A stretch of DNA of 64,000 nt from Apostichopus japonicus (GCF_037975245.1 NC_092571.1:14319417-14383416); one strand, 5' to 3'; counted from the first letter of the stretch, positions 45,806-58,522 are shown. The notes: a model not told the origin generated them from the sequence alone. Numbers and translations are program-made.

Positions 45806-47002
45806 GTTCGTGATTCGCAAGTAAGCTCATCGAGGTCATATCTCTTATCCCAAGATCATGAATGCTTTAATGAGAAAATAAAACAAAAGACATACCATTA
45901 ATAGGTCGATATGCAGTAACATAATTAAAGTTCTTCAAATGAAACACAACTAGATCGCTGTATGTATCAGTCCGAAGTGCCTCACCCGTTGTACCCTGCT
46001 GTATTTGTGACGCAGTAACCGAAGGGTTTGGTGAACCTGTAGGCTGACCGGCCTTCTGTTTTAGAAAAAATAATTGAATGGATGGCTTATGTGAATATGG
46101 AGATGTATGTGGTCGTGACTGTGCGTATCATGAATAACACTTTATTACAACAACTTGAGAACTAGCAACTGTTTCTCTTCTTCTGATTACACATGTGTTG
46201 GTCGACTGTTGGCTACCTAGATGTATACCCTCATATAGTATTACAGTCATTTTATATATAGGTCTCTTTTACTATCTTTCACTGGACGAAACACAGTGAG
46301 TAAAGGTTTAAAACCGTGCCCACTTGAAATTGTTGCATTCCTGTATTTGTGTAATAATCTATCACGGTGTTGTAGTCTGGTTTTTTTCCGGAAGATCCTC
46401 GCACGGAATTTTGAAATTTAGAATGCCAAGCACCATAAGTTTACCTTACTTAATACCGTAACTATTCCAGTAAAAACTATAGATGTTTTGGTTAAGCAAA
46501 AAGTGAAGTGCTACTGTGGATACCAGCTTTTTCCGAGTGATCTTAGATGTTTCATATTAAGTGCTATATGGCGGATATCAGATGAGACTTGCGGCGAGTA
46601 ACCTGTACATCTTACCAATTAAATGCTCTTGTTAATTATAAATTCCATAAAATGAGCAGTGTTTAAAGTACCATACGAGTGTCTCGAGGGTAGTTCATGC
46701 GGGTTCTAAAAAGTGCTCGATGAGATAAGAACCTAGAGGCAAGGGTACGGTTGATATGAAAAGACCAAATTGGAACCTCAGTAAGTACCAGGTGAGCTTG
46801 ACTACTGATAAAAGATGTGTATAACTGAAGGAACTCTGGTCATACTTTGGGAAGTTTATATTAGGTGATCCTGCTTTATACAGAATATTTGTAAACAACG
46901 TGCCAGCCGCATACTGATCATCTACAAAAAAAATAGTTGTCCGTGACAGGAAAAATTATTTAGACTTTTGCACAATGCGGTACATCAAAATTTGTGCAAA
47001 AA

Positions 47003-47067
47003 TGGTTCGGTAGTGCCGTTTGGCCGTGACGTTTTGTATCCCGCATGGCGGGTCACAAAAAAAGCAC
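47003..47067 (+). mobile_element. LINE family A tail, about 65 bp
   Basis: Terminal GGTAGTGCCGTTTGGCCGTG through the hairpin CCCGCATGGCGGG to AAAAAAAGCAC. A likely imperfect duplication (CAAAAATGG / CACAAAATGG) flanks it. Confidence 0.78.
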
Positions 47068-47339
47068 AAAATGGTGTAAAGATGAAGTTTTCAAATAAGT
47101 TTAACTAATTTAAACACCACTATGATACAATTATTCTAAATTGACAAATACCAAGCAATATATCTAGACCGCCAATACGCTACATAAATTAGAATTTAAA
47201 AGACAAATACCGCAACGTTACATCCAGAACCGTTGAAAGCAATGTGATGATATCAAAACCCAAATAACTTATGATGACTAACTAAAGCTACAAAAACAAT
47301 ATTGTTAAGACTTCCTTGAGAAAACTGTTACCGTATACG

Positions 47340-48247
47340 TGCTTTATGCGGACCAACGGTCAACAGAACTAAAAACAATCCCAGTCTGTAAAACAACAAC
47401 TGAAACCCACAAACACAAATCTCTCACTAACGCAGCGTTCAACGTGACGCGAAAAGGACACGGACCCAAAGGCCAACAGAAGCAAAACAAATAAAACACT
47501 ACAAACCGGCCCCAAAAAGCCAACCCCAAACCAGAAACAGAAAAAATAAAAACCAACCTATATTATGTAACGACCACACAACCCCCACACCTACCAACTT
47601 TTACTCACTTCAAATTTCATCCTGTGAACGCCGTCCCGATGGTAGACGACAGGCTTGCGCCAGCGTCTACGTAAGGCAGAGTCGGGAAGCCGTGCATGGT
47701 CCGCCTCCATGCGCAACCTGTCACTTTGCACGAGGGGGACAACATCCTCTGCCCTTCAGACGTCCCCATCGAAAACAAAGGACACTCCAGCAAAAGGTGT
47801 TGCATAGTCTCGATTGCTTTACAGCCCACACGGAGACAAATCCCATCACCTAATCGCCCCTGACTAGGCGAAAATGGTTAGTGATGAGGACCCCATGTGC
47901 AATCCTCCACGCCAAGTCCCGGAGACGGCTATCTAGTGACTTACAACACACAGACCGCCACACATCTGGAGAGATGGCGGTTTGGCAATCCGACGGGCAC
48001 ACAGGGGCGAGCATTGAACGAAACAATGGTGGGTATAACACAGAGGGGGCCTTGTTCAGCAGAACATGTGGCCCACCCTCGTCTTTGATTCAACGAAGTG
48101 AGTCACCAGTCTGAGTATAGACCCCAGAAGGGCGTGTCGCCTTTGGCCGGTCATTGGAAAAGGATCCGGGCCAGTGACGGCGAAAAAGAAACCCACCACA
48201 GAACCTAACAAAAAAGGCAAAAACACCTTTCGAGAGGAGAAAGCGCA
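47340..48247 (-). mobile_element. LINE family B ORF2 C-terminus and 3'UTR
   Basis: A 908-bp 5'-truncated copy on the minus strand. It encodes the zf-RVT region (RLRDLAWRIAHGVLITN near 47.9 kb, then GCKAIETMQHLLLECPLFS near 47.8 kb) and the ORF2 tail, with frame breaks, followed by the family B 3'UTR. The flanking 13-bp duplication (GTTACCGTATACG / GTTAGCGAATACG) has two mismatches. It interrupts a region that is continuous in unit 1 (28.58-28.63 kb). Confidence 0.82.
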
Positions 48248-48361
48248 GTTAGCGAATACGAAGTACCTCTAAAACAAGACTTCACAGTATCTCAAACACC
48301 AACAGGAAAAGATCCACAACCTCTACCTCTTAAACACCTTCAATATATCTAGAACCAATAA

Positions 48362-49127
48362 TCGGCCTTTGGCTACGATCATGTGTAGTACCTGTACCCT
48401 TTTTAGAGTCTCGATGAAAGAGAACTGGGGTTGAGAACGCATCAGTCGTTCGGTAGTTTGGTTTTCGTGCTTTTTACGTGACCCGCTTTGCGGGATACAA
48501 AACGTCACGGCCAAACGGCACTACCGAACCATCCCATTCTGACAAACGAAACTTAGGTCAAGCGAGCCAATAAAACATACGTCCGCCGACCTGCAGAGAC
48601 AAAACGCCCAACCCCCCACTCAAACATTAATAAACCCACAAAAGGACGACCCGTACGCAGCGAAACGAAAACCCCTCCCCAGCACACCACCGTCCGAAAA
48701 AGGCAGCCCCAGATAAACGGCGAAAATCGCCTTCAATTTGAAGGCGAATGTCAGAATTCACCACCTCCAGGACTGCCTGCCAACTGACAAATTTCCCCCT
48801 AAAAACCACATTACATCTATTCCGCCAAACATGTTTTTTCACAATACATCAAACAAAAATAATGCGGTGCAACACAGCAACCGAACAAACTGGAGGGTCT
48901 ACCCCATATAAAATAAAGCCCTGTCCTACCGACCATGAACGGTCTCCCGTAACACGGTCGGTCCAGGTCTGGAACCACTCCCATAAGTTTACTACAAAGC
49001 AACAATGCCAAAAAACATGAGCGGTACTCTCTCAGCTGTCACAGCCGGTCCTTGGGCACAGTCCATCACCCAATCGCCAATGATTTTCGTGCCTATGTAC
49101 TTTCTTGGGTGACTTTTCTTAAAAAGT
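48362..49127 (+). mobile_element. U2-headed SINE, interrupted copy
   Basis: SINE with perfect 8-bp duplication ACCAATAA (48354-48361 and 49128-49135), absent from unit 1 (about 28.70 kb). The head reads CGGCCTTTGGCTACGATCAT, the body is partly deleted, and the tail is CTTGGGTGACTTTTCTTAAAAAGT. A LINE family A fragment sits inside. Confidence 0.82.
48471..49083 (-). mobile_element. LINE family A 3' fragment inside the SINE
   Basis: 613 bp of ORF2 C-terminus and 3'UTR, 5'-truncated, between TTTTCGTGC repeats (48462-48470 and 49084-49092). It encodes KKHVWRNRCNVVFRGKF and the final domain with minor lesions. It retains the hairpin CCCGCAAAGCGGG. Confidence 0.85.
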
Positions 49128-49139
49128 ACCAATAAATAA

Positions 49140-51165
49140 AGAAACTTAATATCAAAAAATCAGAGAGCGCTCAAAAGGATATGTACAGAACCGAGAGAAG
49201 AAGTATTAGCACATTTGGAATCGTTAAGAATACACAGACTACAGTCTATCCTTCGAAAAGATTAATAATTTGATATATCTTACAAGTTATTGTCTAGCCA
49301 GACGAAACCAACAAACGTCTCTTAAAGCAAAATATGATCACAAACGCTGAAATGATTATATATAATAAAAATATTGAAACTCCAACAATTTTCTATAGAG
49401 CCTACTCGAATACTCAAAATGATATTTCAAGAACCATGGAAACATTTACAAACTCTTAACTATAATATAGGAAAATAAGGCCACAATTAATAAAAACAAA
49501 AACATTCGTAATCGTCAAGTGTAAGTATTCTACCATTTGGATCTGTTTTTAATGGAATATTTATATTAAATGATATAATTTGCCTTGTGTAATTATCTTG
49601 CCATGTGATATACTTAATTTCGAAATGTTGGTTTCCATTAATAATCATTAAACAGTTGAATAATGTCGTTCAGCACAGTTGCATTTTATATTATTTACAT
49701 TCGATTAAATAAATATAACTTCAGGTGACTATTGGTTTTTACTTTGTCTCTTGTAATTAATGTGACCTTATAGAGTTGTCCAGAATGTAATCGATTATCG
49801 TTATGTATCAAACGTAGTTTTATGACCTGGTTTATTCAGACTTACTATAGAAAGAAATTCAAGAATGGTTAGACGATAAACTCCACCTTTTTCATTGAAA
49901 TACCGGGTAGGACAAATTTCTTTTCATTTCTGTCAAAGATTACAAAACTCAAAATCGTTTACAGCATACTTGAAGGCCGATATGAAAGTATAATTATAGA
50001 GTTAAAGTGTTTGGCCTACAATATGTATGACTATCTGAACCGTTCGCCTGGTGTATATTTTAAACATGCATGGTCTTCACTTGACATTCTGTAGTTTGGT
50101 GCTTAATATTCATTTCCTTGTTTTTTGTGACAGCATAGCAATTGACATTTCAGTAAGGTATTATTAAGAAACTTCTCGGAAAAATTAAGCGTTGTATTAC
50201 AATTGCCATATTACAATTATTAATTTGTAAAAGAATAGAAATACCCACACAATGCCAGTTGCGTAAGAATAGAAACATTGTTCAAATCAGCATTATGAAA
50301 TCTCATGAAGAGGTGTTTTCGATAAACGAATATGACACAGAATGACTTTAAACTTTCACTTACCTAGGTAACAATAGACTATTGTAACTGAGTAGATTTT
50401 TACTTTCCCCTCTGTTAATAAATGATCGACATTGTTTTTTTTCTCTCTATCTCTCATATTAAAGTTAATAGTACACTCACATGTCAATGACTGGGTGGAA
50501 TACATGACATTGACGTTCGTTAACATGTGTGTACTTAGTCTAAAGTGCTTCTTCTCTTCAAGCAGATCTCAAGTCCTATAAAATGACATCAGAGAGAAGT
50601 CTTCAATACACCCAAGATTCAATCAAAATAAGTATGTGAACAATATTCAGAGGCTTTATTAACGCATGTTTCTCACTGATCAAAGATACTAACAAAATTC
50701 AAACATACACGTATCATTTGATACGGGTTCACTTTTTATACGTAAAATCTACCTTTGGTCAATGTTTCATCTGGTATAACAGTCTACGGGAATCTTACAT
50801 ATGAAATGCTATAAGGCAAGACACGATTCACTTTACAATGAATATGTTGAACATCCTATTGCCAACGTTCACAAGGTAATAGTCACATCCAATATACTTC
50901 GAGAGAGGCGTAGTGATGACTGCTGCTCAACGTAATATGTACTCAAACAGCTTAATATTATTATTATTATTCAATTTATATGATTGTATACTCGTGGACC
51001 CTAATACATCCGGCAACAATAAAGAAGATGTGCACTGTAGTGTTTTTCCTTAACGAGGATTGCCACTCAATTCACTTCAACATATATGCAACTGTTTTTA
51101 AGCGGTTCGTTAACTCTCCGCAGACATTCTGCAATGTCACTTTCCAGTTAAAAGTTTAGGATTGA
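49140..51165. other. No gene seen
   Basis: AT-rich, the right part collinear with 28.73-29.65 kb of unit 1. No exon recognised. Confidence 0.45.
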
Positions 51166-51169
51166 AAAA

Positions 51170-53950
51170 CCCAAATTCTATATGTACAAAGGACAATCTC
51201 CGTTTTTATTACTCTGCTTTGGTATTAGTAACTATTGAATCCATGATCCATCAGAAAATGGTACGAAAGATATGTCACCGTTAAGGTACATGCTCGGTGA
51301 CGTTCAACTCTAATCGTAGTACTAAATAATATTTATATATAAGTCAAATATCCCACACTCCAAATATCTCACAACCAAAAACAATATTTCATCTGAAAGT
51401 CGGTTCATCTTGACAAAAAAAATCCATTCAGTGCCCTCAGGAAAATACATTATCAGGAACATTTCGACGAATTATACCAGATTACAAACATCTCCAACTG
51501 CATTTACACGGTATGTTAACTACCTCAGATTAATGTTGCAATGTCGCGTTCCTGTACAATGTTTAGGGCTGGAAAACCTCCGTGTGAGTATCTACTTGAA
51601 ATAAATAGCGATTGAATCCATATCTGAAAAAGCATCCCATCGTACAAAAACGTACGGACAGATATGTCTCCGGTGTGACACAGCTCGGTAACATTCCACT
51701 CAAATCTAAGTACATCTATATGATCTTTATATGAAGAAGAAAACTTCGAATAAGAACAGGTTGACCTGATAATTGATCCATCTGCACTATAAAAATTACA
51801 ATCAGTTCCCTTTGGAAAACGACACTAGCAGGAACATTACGAGGAATAATATAGAAAATGTAAAATCACTACATTGAACGATTTCGTCTTAATATATATT
51901 CAACTGTCTTTAAGCTGTGCGTTAACGATGTTTGCCGCTAGCTTTTTTTTACAATGACCCGTCCTGTTAAAAGATTAGGATTGAACTACCCAAATTCGAT
52001 TAATTCTAATCTAAGTACTATATAATATTAAAATGGAAAGAAAAGCTCATCTCCTACAACCAAAGGACAAACTGTTGATTTGATAGTTGGTCCTCCTTGA
52101 CAATACAATGTCGTTAGCAGGAAAAAAAAAATCTAAACCAGAAAATGGAAAATCTTTTCATTATGAAATCTTAGTTTAATTAGGATTGAAACAAATCATG
52201 AACTTACGATGGATAATCTGTATGTGATTATTCTACTTGGAATGTTTAACGCTTGAATCTATGATACATATCCACAACCAGCTGATTGTACGCAATATTA
52301 CGGCCAAATTTGTCTCCGCTGTGAGTCGTCCCCATGAGTTTGAACACTTATCAAAGTACTATATAATATTTTTACGAAAAGGAAATATTTGTAAAGGCAT
52401 CCTATAATACACAGAAAACACAGATACACAATCAGCATGCGGAAAGTTTCGCTAGCAGGAGCATTACGAAGAGGAAGACAGGAAAGGTAAACCATCCATA
52501 TTGATAGATTTCAGTTCGATGAATCATCAAATGTGTTCATGTTGTGCGTTAGTAACAGAGAATGAAATATTTTGTCTCATTTCCTACATGAAAACAAATC
52601 ATGAACGTTTGACTGATATTCTCAGTGTGAATATCTACTTGGAATAAATATCGATTGAAGTTATCATCCAGATCGAAAGGAACATTTCATTGTACACGAA
52701 AGAACAAACAGATATGTAACCGGTCTGTAATTATCTCGGTGATTTTCAAATATAATCAAAGTACTATATAATATTTATGGCAAATCTACATTAAGGCAAA
52801 TTCTAGTTCAATCTATCTTTGACTCCTTTATACGATACAAATTATTGTTGCAGTGCTGCGTTCCTGTTTAAGGTTTTGGATTGGAAAAAAAATAATATCA
52901 TGACATTACAGTTGTTGATATCCTTGTGAGTATATACTTGAACAAAATAGAGATTTTATCCAGTATCCATATAGAAAAGTGTATTCCATTGTATATGTAT
53001 GTAAGGACGGTTCAATTCTTGTCTGACTTTTGTGAAGAAGAACATCAGAGAAGAGTAATGTCCTACAATCGAATAAGAAAAGGTTGAACTGAAAGCTGGT
53101 AAATCTTGCCAATAAAAATATAAATCAGGAAAAGCAGCAACATGACGGAGAATGAAACAGAAAAAAAGGTAATAGGTCACTACATTTGCAAGAATTTACT
53201 TCGAAATATATTATTTCACATTTAAGCTGCGAGTTACAGCCGTTCCTGCAGACGACTTACTTTGCAATGTCGCGTTCCAGTTAAAGGTTATGAATGAAAA
53301 TACCAAATACAATGAATAATCTACTTTCGTGTCTCCGATTGTACGCAACACTAAGGTCAGATTTGTATCCGGAAGTAGTCATTCCCATGAGTTTCAACAC
53401 TAATCCATTGCAAGTTCTATCAAATATTTTTTTATGAAAAGGAAATATTTGAAACGGCGGAGTGACATATACAACCAAACAACATATTGTTGATATAAAG
53501 TAAAGCCATTGACAACAAGTCAAATCAATTTGCGGAAAATGTCTCTAGCATGGAAGTTTGGTATATAATCTCCCCTCCAAATCGCATAAAGCATCGTCGG
53601 ATTGTAGGATTGCAAATGTTCGATTGATAATCTCAGTGTAAGTATCTACTTGAATCTATGATCCATAGCGGAAAGAGCATCCTATTATAGACAGAAGGCG
53701 GGCAGATATGTTCTGGTCTGGGATATACCGGTGGAGTTCAACTCTGTTTTATATAATACTATATAATATTTATACGAAAAGGAAATATATAGAAAGACCA
53801 AGCTGTGCAACGGAAAGACAATCGAATAACAATATTTAGATCCGACAGTTGTTCCATCTTGACAATAGAAAATTACAATCATTATTCTTGGAAAAATAAC
53901 GCATTTACACGACAATTTCGAGGAATAAAATAGAAAATTTTAATTCCGCG
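51170..53950 (-). pseudogene. Array of about eight decayed first-Ig exons
   Basis: Minus-strand relics at roughly 300-400 bp spacing (about 51.17, 51.54, 51.95, 52.17, 52.51, 52.85, 53.26 and 53.60 kb starts). Most repeat part of the same series in order: a stretch like GTTCAACTCTAATC, then AGTACTATATAATATTTAT, then GAAAAGGAAATAT, then CTTGACAAT, then a leader-like segment with ACGAGGAATAAAATAGAAAA. The same series occurs in P2 and in the B exons (CTCGGTGAAATTCAAATCTAATC...). All frames are broken and no donors of the open-exon type survive. It looks like an old expansion of single-domain exons that died. Confidence 0.65.
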
Positions 53951-54756
53951 CTGTCAGTATATTGCTTTCTAGTTGAAATTTTGGGATTGAAAAAACGAAC
54001 ATTTATGGAAGAACGACGGATAATCTAATGAAGCCCCCCCCCCACCCACATCTCCCACCACTCCCCCAAACTGAGTAACGGATTGCCCAAGAACAAGAAA
54101 AATTACGAATTATTTAACCACTATTATTGGATACATACGTAACAACTTTTGGGTGAAGTAGTTTCCCAACTTTGAGACCAGGTCAAAATTTTCGATTTTA
54201 AAATTGAAATTAAATTTTACCAATCCAACCATATTGTTAATAGATGTTAACATTTGATGTCATCGTTGAGTTATTGATGTGTTAATTATATTCAATTCAG
54301 ACAACTGCTTTAAGCACAGATATTTATTTTATCGCATTTTATTTATAAGATATTATATTTAAAAGATAGTAATGCTATATTTAATAGAATGTAATGAAAT
54401 AGTTGATGGCCTATCAACCGAAAGGTTAAATTTAGCGAAAATGACCCAAATTAGGAATTGGAAGAAGTATGTTTTTATATATTTCGTTCATGGAAAAGTA
54501 CGATACTTTCTTTCTCTGCATAGGTGTCTAAGTTTTCAAACACATTTGGTTCCAGTAGGAAACTCTGTCTACACATTTCATATTTATTCTGGATAATCAA
54601 CGCCAAAATAAATAAAATAGCAATTTACCATTTATTCCTATTTTAAAGGTTAAAAACGATACGTAGACACAAGGCCTTCTATGAATGAAATTTTGTGTAG
54701 TTTCATTCACAGTTGAACTATATTTCTGTCGATCTATAACGTATTACTTTGCTTAC

Positions 54757-54841
54757 CTGTAGAAATATACGATGCTTATCACAGACAGGACGAGTACTAC
54801 AGCAATTACGATCATCACCAACCTCATTATGTTGTTCGTGT
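54757..54841 (-). CDS. Transmembrane exon of the Ig family (probable)
   Basis: An 85-nt exon with good borders on both sides: acceptor CATCTCTACAG|ACACG (54841) and donor TACAG|GTAAGC (54757/54756). Entered in phase 1, which every Ig exon donor supplies, it reads TNNIMRLVMIVIAVVLVLSV followed by ISIVYFY: a short polar stem, one hydrophobic helix of about 20 residues and an exit in phase 2. It lies downstream of the unit 3 exons on the same strand. The link to the Ig exons is inferred from phase and position only; a cytoplasmic exon would lie at lower coordinates. I did not find the equivalent in units 1 and 2. Confidence 0.55.
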
Positions 54842-54959
54842 CTGTAGAGATGACATTAAAATATACAAATATGTTAATATCAGCAACCATATTACGTAAG
54901 TGGATTAAATTCACGGCAAATGGGTGAATGTTCTTCGACATGAAAAAATTGTTTCATAA

Positions 54960-55960
54960 ATAATATTTGTTTGTGAAGTATATTTACTATCTTAATAAAA
55001 TGTGATAAACTAGATTGCTTTGCTTAGCTCTCAATGCAGTCTCAATTCAAGGTTTCGTCAAACTGATTTTTTTTTTCATTTTGCAGTTAGTAGATATGTA
55101 TCATCCAGTTTACTTAAATGTTGTGTAAACTCCGCTAACCTATTTACATGGAAAAGGGCTCACATGATGATATTGATTATTATAGGGTTATGCTTCTTAC
55201 AAATCGTATATCTGCAGACAAAAATGCTCCATTTTCCGACCCCTGGCTCATTCATCATGGACGCCGACAACGTAATATGAACCATTGAATAATCAATTGA
55301 TAAATTGTTACTCTCATAATCCGTTGAAATAAAACTCCACACGTTTCTAAAGAAACTTTACTTTACTCCCGCACACATTCACATATATTAAATGGCGAAT
55401 TTCACACCACCTCACATCAGATGTTACCCTGTGTACCAATCGCCCCCCCCCCCCCTCCCACCCACCAAATAGAAATGTCGGAATTCATATTCCGTTTGCC
55501 CTTAAGTACGTCGTTCAATGTGTGATCTATGTGGTTATCGACTCTCTCCTGCAATTAGCATGATTGCTGAACTTTGGGGCGCCCCAGTTACTGTTAATTA
55601 AAAAAGCGATCTATCCCGAAACGCTAACTAAGTTTTTCTGAAGAATAAAAGAAGTAATTTGCCAATGCAGAATAACCACAAACCAAGTAAATGTTGAAAT
55701 GTTGTTTACCCACAACGCTCTTCCTTGGACAAACGAATGCGATCGATTTTAGGCAAAGTACCAGATCGTCATTTATAACTAATTGATATGAAACTAAAAT
55801 CACGTGACCAAGTTTTTGGGTTTTGGTTTTGTGTTTGTTTCAATAAGTTTTGAAATGCTTTAATTTGTGTTAGAATTGTTTAAGAATTTTTAAACCAACT
55901 CTTCTAAACTAGAAAGCAATATTCCGCGAAAAAATTACATTTCTTTATGGTTATGCTGTT
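54960..55960. other. No gene seen
   Basis: Contains a C-run at 55441 and short open frames without support. A minus-strand frame near 55.16-55.34 kb is compositionally plausible but has no splice borders or similarity I can point to. Confidence 0.4.
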
Positions 55961-55964
55961 TAGA

Positions 55965-57412
55965 TCAGAGTGGAACTGGTCATGAGGCAGATGACTTCAG
56001 CAATAACAATGGGCGGTAGTTTGGGTAGGTAGTTTGCTTGCTGTATGGAAAGGAGGGTCATGTTTTTCGCGCCTGCCCCTTGTCATATATAGCATGGCGA
56101 AAACGCGAGGAGCAGCAAGCAATGGGACCTGCTCTGCTTCAATTTACAAAGGTGGAGGTTCAGGTGACCCCTGTATGTTTGGTGCCGATGGGTCCCGTGC
56201 TGTTACTCGCCCTTCCACAGCCCTTGTGGAAATTCCTGTTGTCACTTACCCCTCCCCGACAATTGCGGATCCCCATATGGAATGGATCGGTTTTATGAGT
56301 TTGGGAGCCTAACCTGAAGGTCGGCATCAAGTAGGGGAACGAACCCGCGTGAAACGGTTGGAGTCATCGTCATAGTCAAATGTGAGGGTGTTAGTATTTC
56401 AATATTGTAAGTATATTGATGTTGACTACGTTTGCTTTCAGGAAACTGCATACGGTACTTGAAGATAATGCCGATTATGTACCTATGGTTGGGTGGTGGC
56501 CTTCGTGCTTCCTTTAAATTTGCCTACGGCCTCATTCTGTGGTGCGATCGTTTTGATTCCTCCACGTCTGAGTGGCCGTATCATCAGGGTTGAGACCGAT
56601 CACCGAGGTCGCTTAGTATGCGTACTGTTAAAATACCCATAAGGAAACATTACCTTACGTTCTTATCCGAAAGAGGACTTTTTGACACTATGCCATCTTT
56701 TACCTGGCAGTGTACCTTGTGTCGTGGTGGGAGATTTTAATTGGGAGGTCGATACAAGAGTTGATACGCTTAATTGCTCGCAATTTTTAATTGCACCTTG
56801 TGTCGTCGTCTGAGAGTTTAATTGGGAGGCCGATACAAGAGTTGATAAGGTTAATCACTCACAATGTTCAAGTTTGCCTACATTTCCTTGTCGGTTGGAT
56901 AGTTTCATATCGTATCGTCGTTTGGTAAATGCTTTGAGGTGTCTTAACCTTAGAGGTCATAAATTATCTTGGGTAAGACCAAATGGGTCTGATGCTTACA
57001 GGGGTTTCTAATTGTGACATTATAAGTTGCCCGTATTCCGATAATGATGCTGTGGTAGCTAAGTTTATTCTTCCATCTTCCCCGTGGGAAGGGATTGTGA
57101 AAAGTTTATTGTCATATCTTAGGGGAAAGACATGGATTAGAATACAGGTACATGGGATGTTGTACCTTGAAGCAGGCATTTATGTCTTTAACAGGCTGGT
57201 GGGAAGATGTCAAGTTGCGCATCATTCGATATGCTGTGGAGTACTGTGTAGCCAAAGCTCGTCGTCGTAGAGAAGATTTTTCAAACCTCTGCGCAAGTGT
57301 CAAACGTGGGGTTCATTGATGCCGCTATAAAAAAAATACATTAATGCAAAATGCCACGGAGCTCACATATACGCGCGTGGAAGCGGAGGAACAACCATCA
57401 CTTAGTTTTTAC
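55965..57412 (+). mobile_element. LINE family A-like copy, degenerate
   Basis: Plus-strand relic covering the zinc knuckles (CLLYGKEGHVFRACP, 56030-56080), the ORF1 tail and ORF2 through the endonuclease (VVGDFNWEVD near 56.73 kb, then SYPR/SNDNDAVVAKF near 57.03 kb) into the RT linker (SLSFYRT at 57.41 kb). Many frame breaks. An internal tandem duplication of about 80 nt lies at 56.71-56.87 kb. It ends exactly where a U2-headed SINE begins. Confidence 0.78.
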
Positions 57413-57416
57413 CGAA

Positions 57417-57594
57417 CAGCCTTTTGGCTAAGATCATGTGTAGTATCCGATCCCTTTGTAGGAATGGTGATGCACACCCAACGACGATCACAGTCCCGAT
57501 GCAAGGGGACTGGGGTTGAGAGCGGATCAGTCGTTCTGTAGTTTGGTTTTCGCGCCCAGGTTCTTTCCCGGGCGACTTTTTCTTAAAAAGTACG
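57417..57594 (+). mobile_element. U2-headed SINE
   Basis: 178-bp copy starting CAGCCTTTTGGCTAAGATCA, with the body GGGGACTGGGGTTGAGAGC, hairpin CGCCCAGG...GGGCG and tail CTTTTTCTTAAAAAGTAC. It lacks the first about 10 nt of the U2 head. No clear target duplication; its left end abuts LINE sequence. Confidence 0.75.
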
Positions 57595-57599
57595 TCTTG

Positions 57600-58520
57600 A
57601 CAAACGGTCGACCAGCACGCAGCGAAACTGTTAGATGTGCTGCAATGATATAGTGCTTGAGATGACAGTGCCATGGATTTGGTTGCAAGTATTTTGGATT
57701 ATAAACATCCTACACAAACACTGACATTAAAAAAAAATGTTTTAATATACAGCTTCCTTTAAGTCCATATTATTTCTTACCTATATTTTAATTATTTTGG
57801 GAGTAGTACATCCCTTTAAAGCTGTGGTGAATCTTACTTACATCTTCCCTCGTCCATCTCACAACAAACCCCACGAGAGCATTACGTCTTGGCCCTCCTC
57901 ACAGGAACGTGGAACCATCTGTTAGGTCACCACTTTTTACATTTTACGTCATGAGAATCACCATCAAGCTTATGTATTCTAAAAGGTTATCAAGAGTATC
58001 TTCTATATATGCTCATATTTTAAATTCAGCTATGAATCCTGGGATGCCGTCTTTCATTACAAGTTTAGCGTACGCGATGACACCATGACACCATACTAAA
58101 AATAATTCTCCAGATTATGCAATTTGTAACATGGGACTACCAACAATTTGCTTAGGTTTTGCTCCCCTAAACTTGCAAATAATAGGTACAACAATGTGAA
58201 TAAGTAAATTCGCGTCTTGAATGAGTTTCACAACTATGGTGACTCAGGAACAGGACCTCTACGTCTCCCCACTATACCTAAGGTCAGAGAAACTGGAGAA
58301 ATAAAAACACGCGTAAAAATATTTTATACCAGTTTTACACTTAAGTATGCTACATAAACTGTGTTGTTTTGTCTTGTTTCCTTTAGTATTCGGAAAGTGG
58401 GTTAAGATAGTGTCTGCTATCAGTGTTTCTAAAGGTCAGGCGCTTTTCTTTAAGATATATCTTTCCCGTTCAAATAACATTCTTACAATCTTCATAAAAT
58501 ACAAATATGAGTAATGACTT
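57600..58520. other. No gene seen
   Basis: AT-rich. A 19-base match to the LINE A ORF2 C-terminal region (GACCAGCACGCAGCGAAAC) at 57.61 kb is the only recognised element. Confidence 0.4.
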
Positions 58521-58522
58521 AC

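Larger units (their letters stand above)
29967..50690. repeat. Segmental duplication, unit 2
   Basis: Second copy of the large unit (see unit 1). It lacks the RTE-like LINE and the hairpin-ended element of unit 1. It has gained LINE copies at 37.64, 38.55, 41.10, 45.72, 47.00, 47.34 and 48.47 kb, a SINE at 48.36 kb and a hAT-like element at 41.28 kb. Confidence 0.85.

Noticed and set aside
55160-55342. 60-codon minus-strand frame, possible exon
   Set aside because: Amino-acid composition is plausible, but I find no acceptor/donor pair and no relation to the Ig exons.
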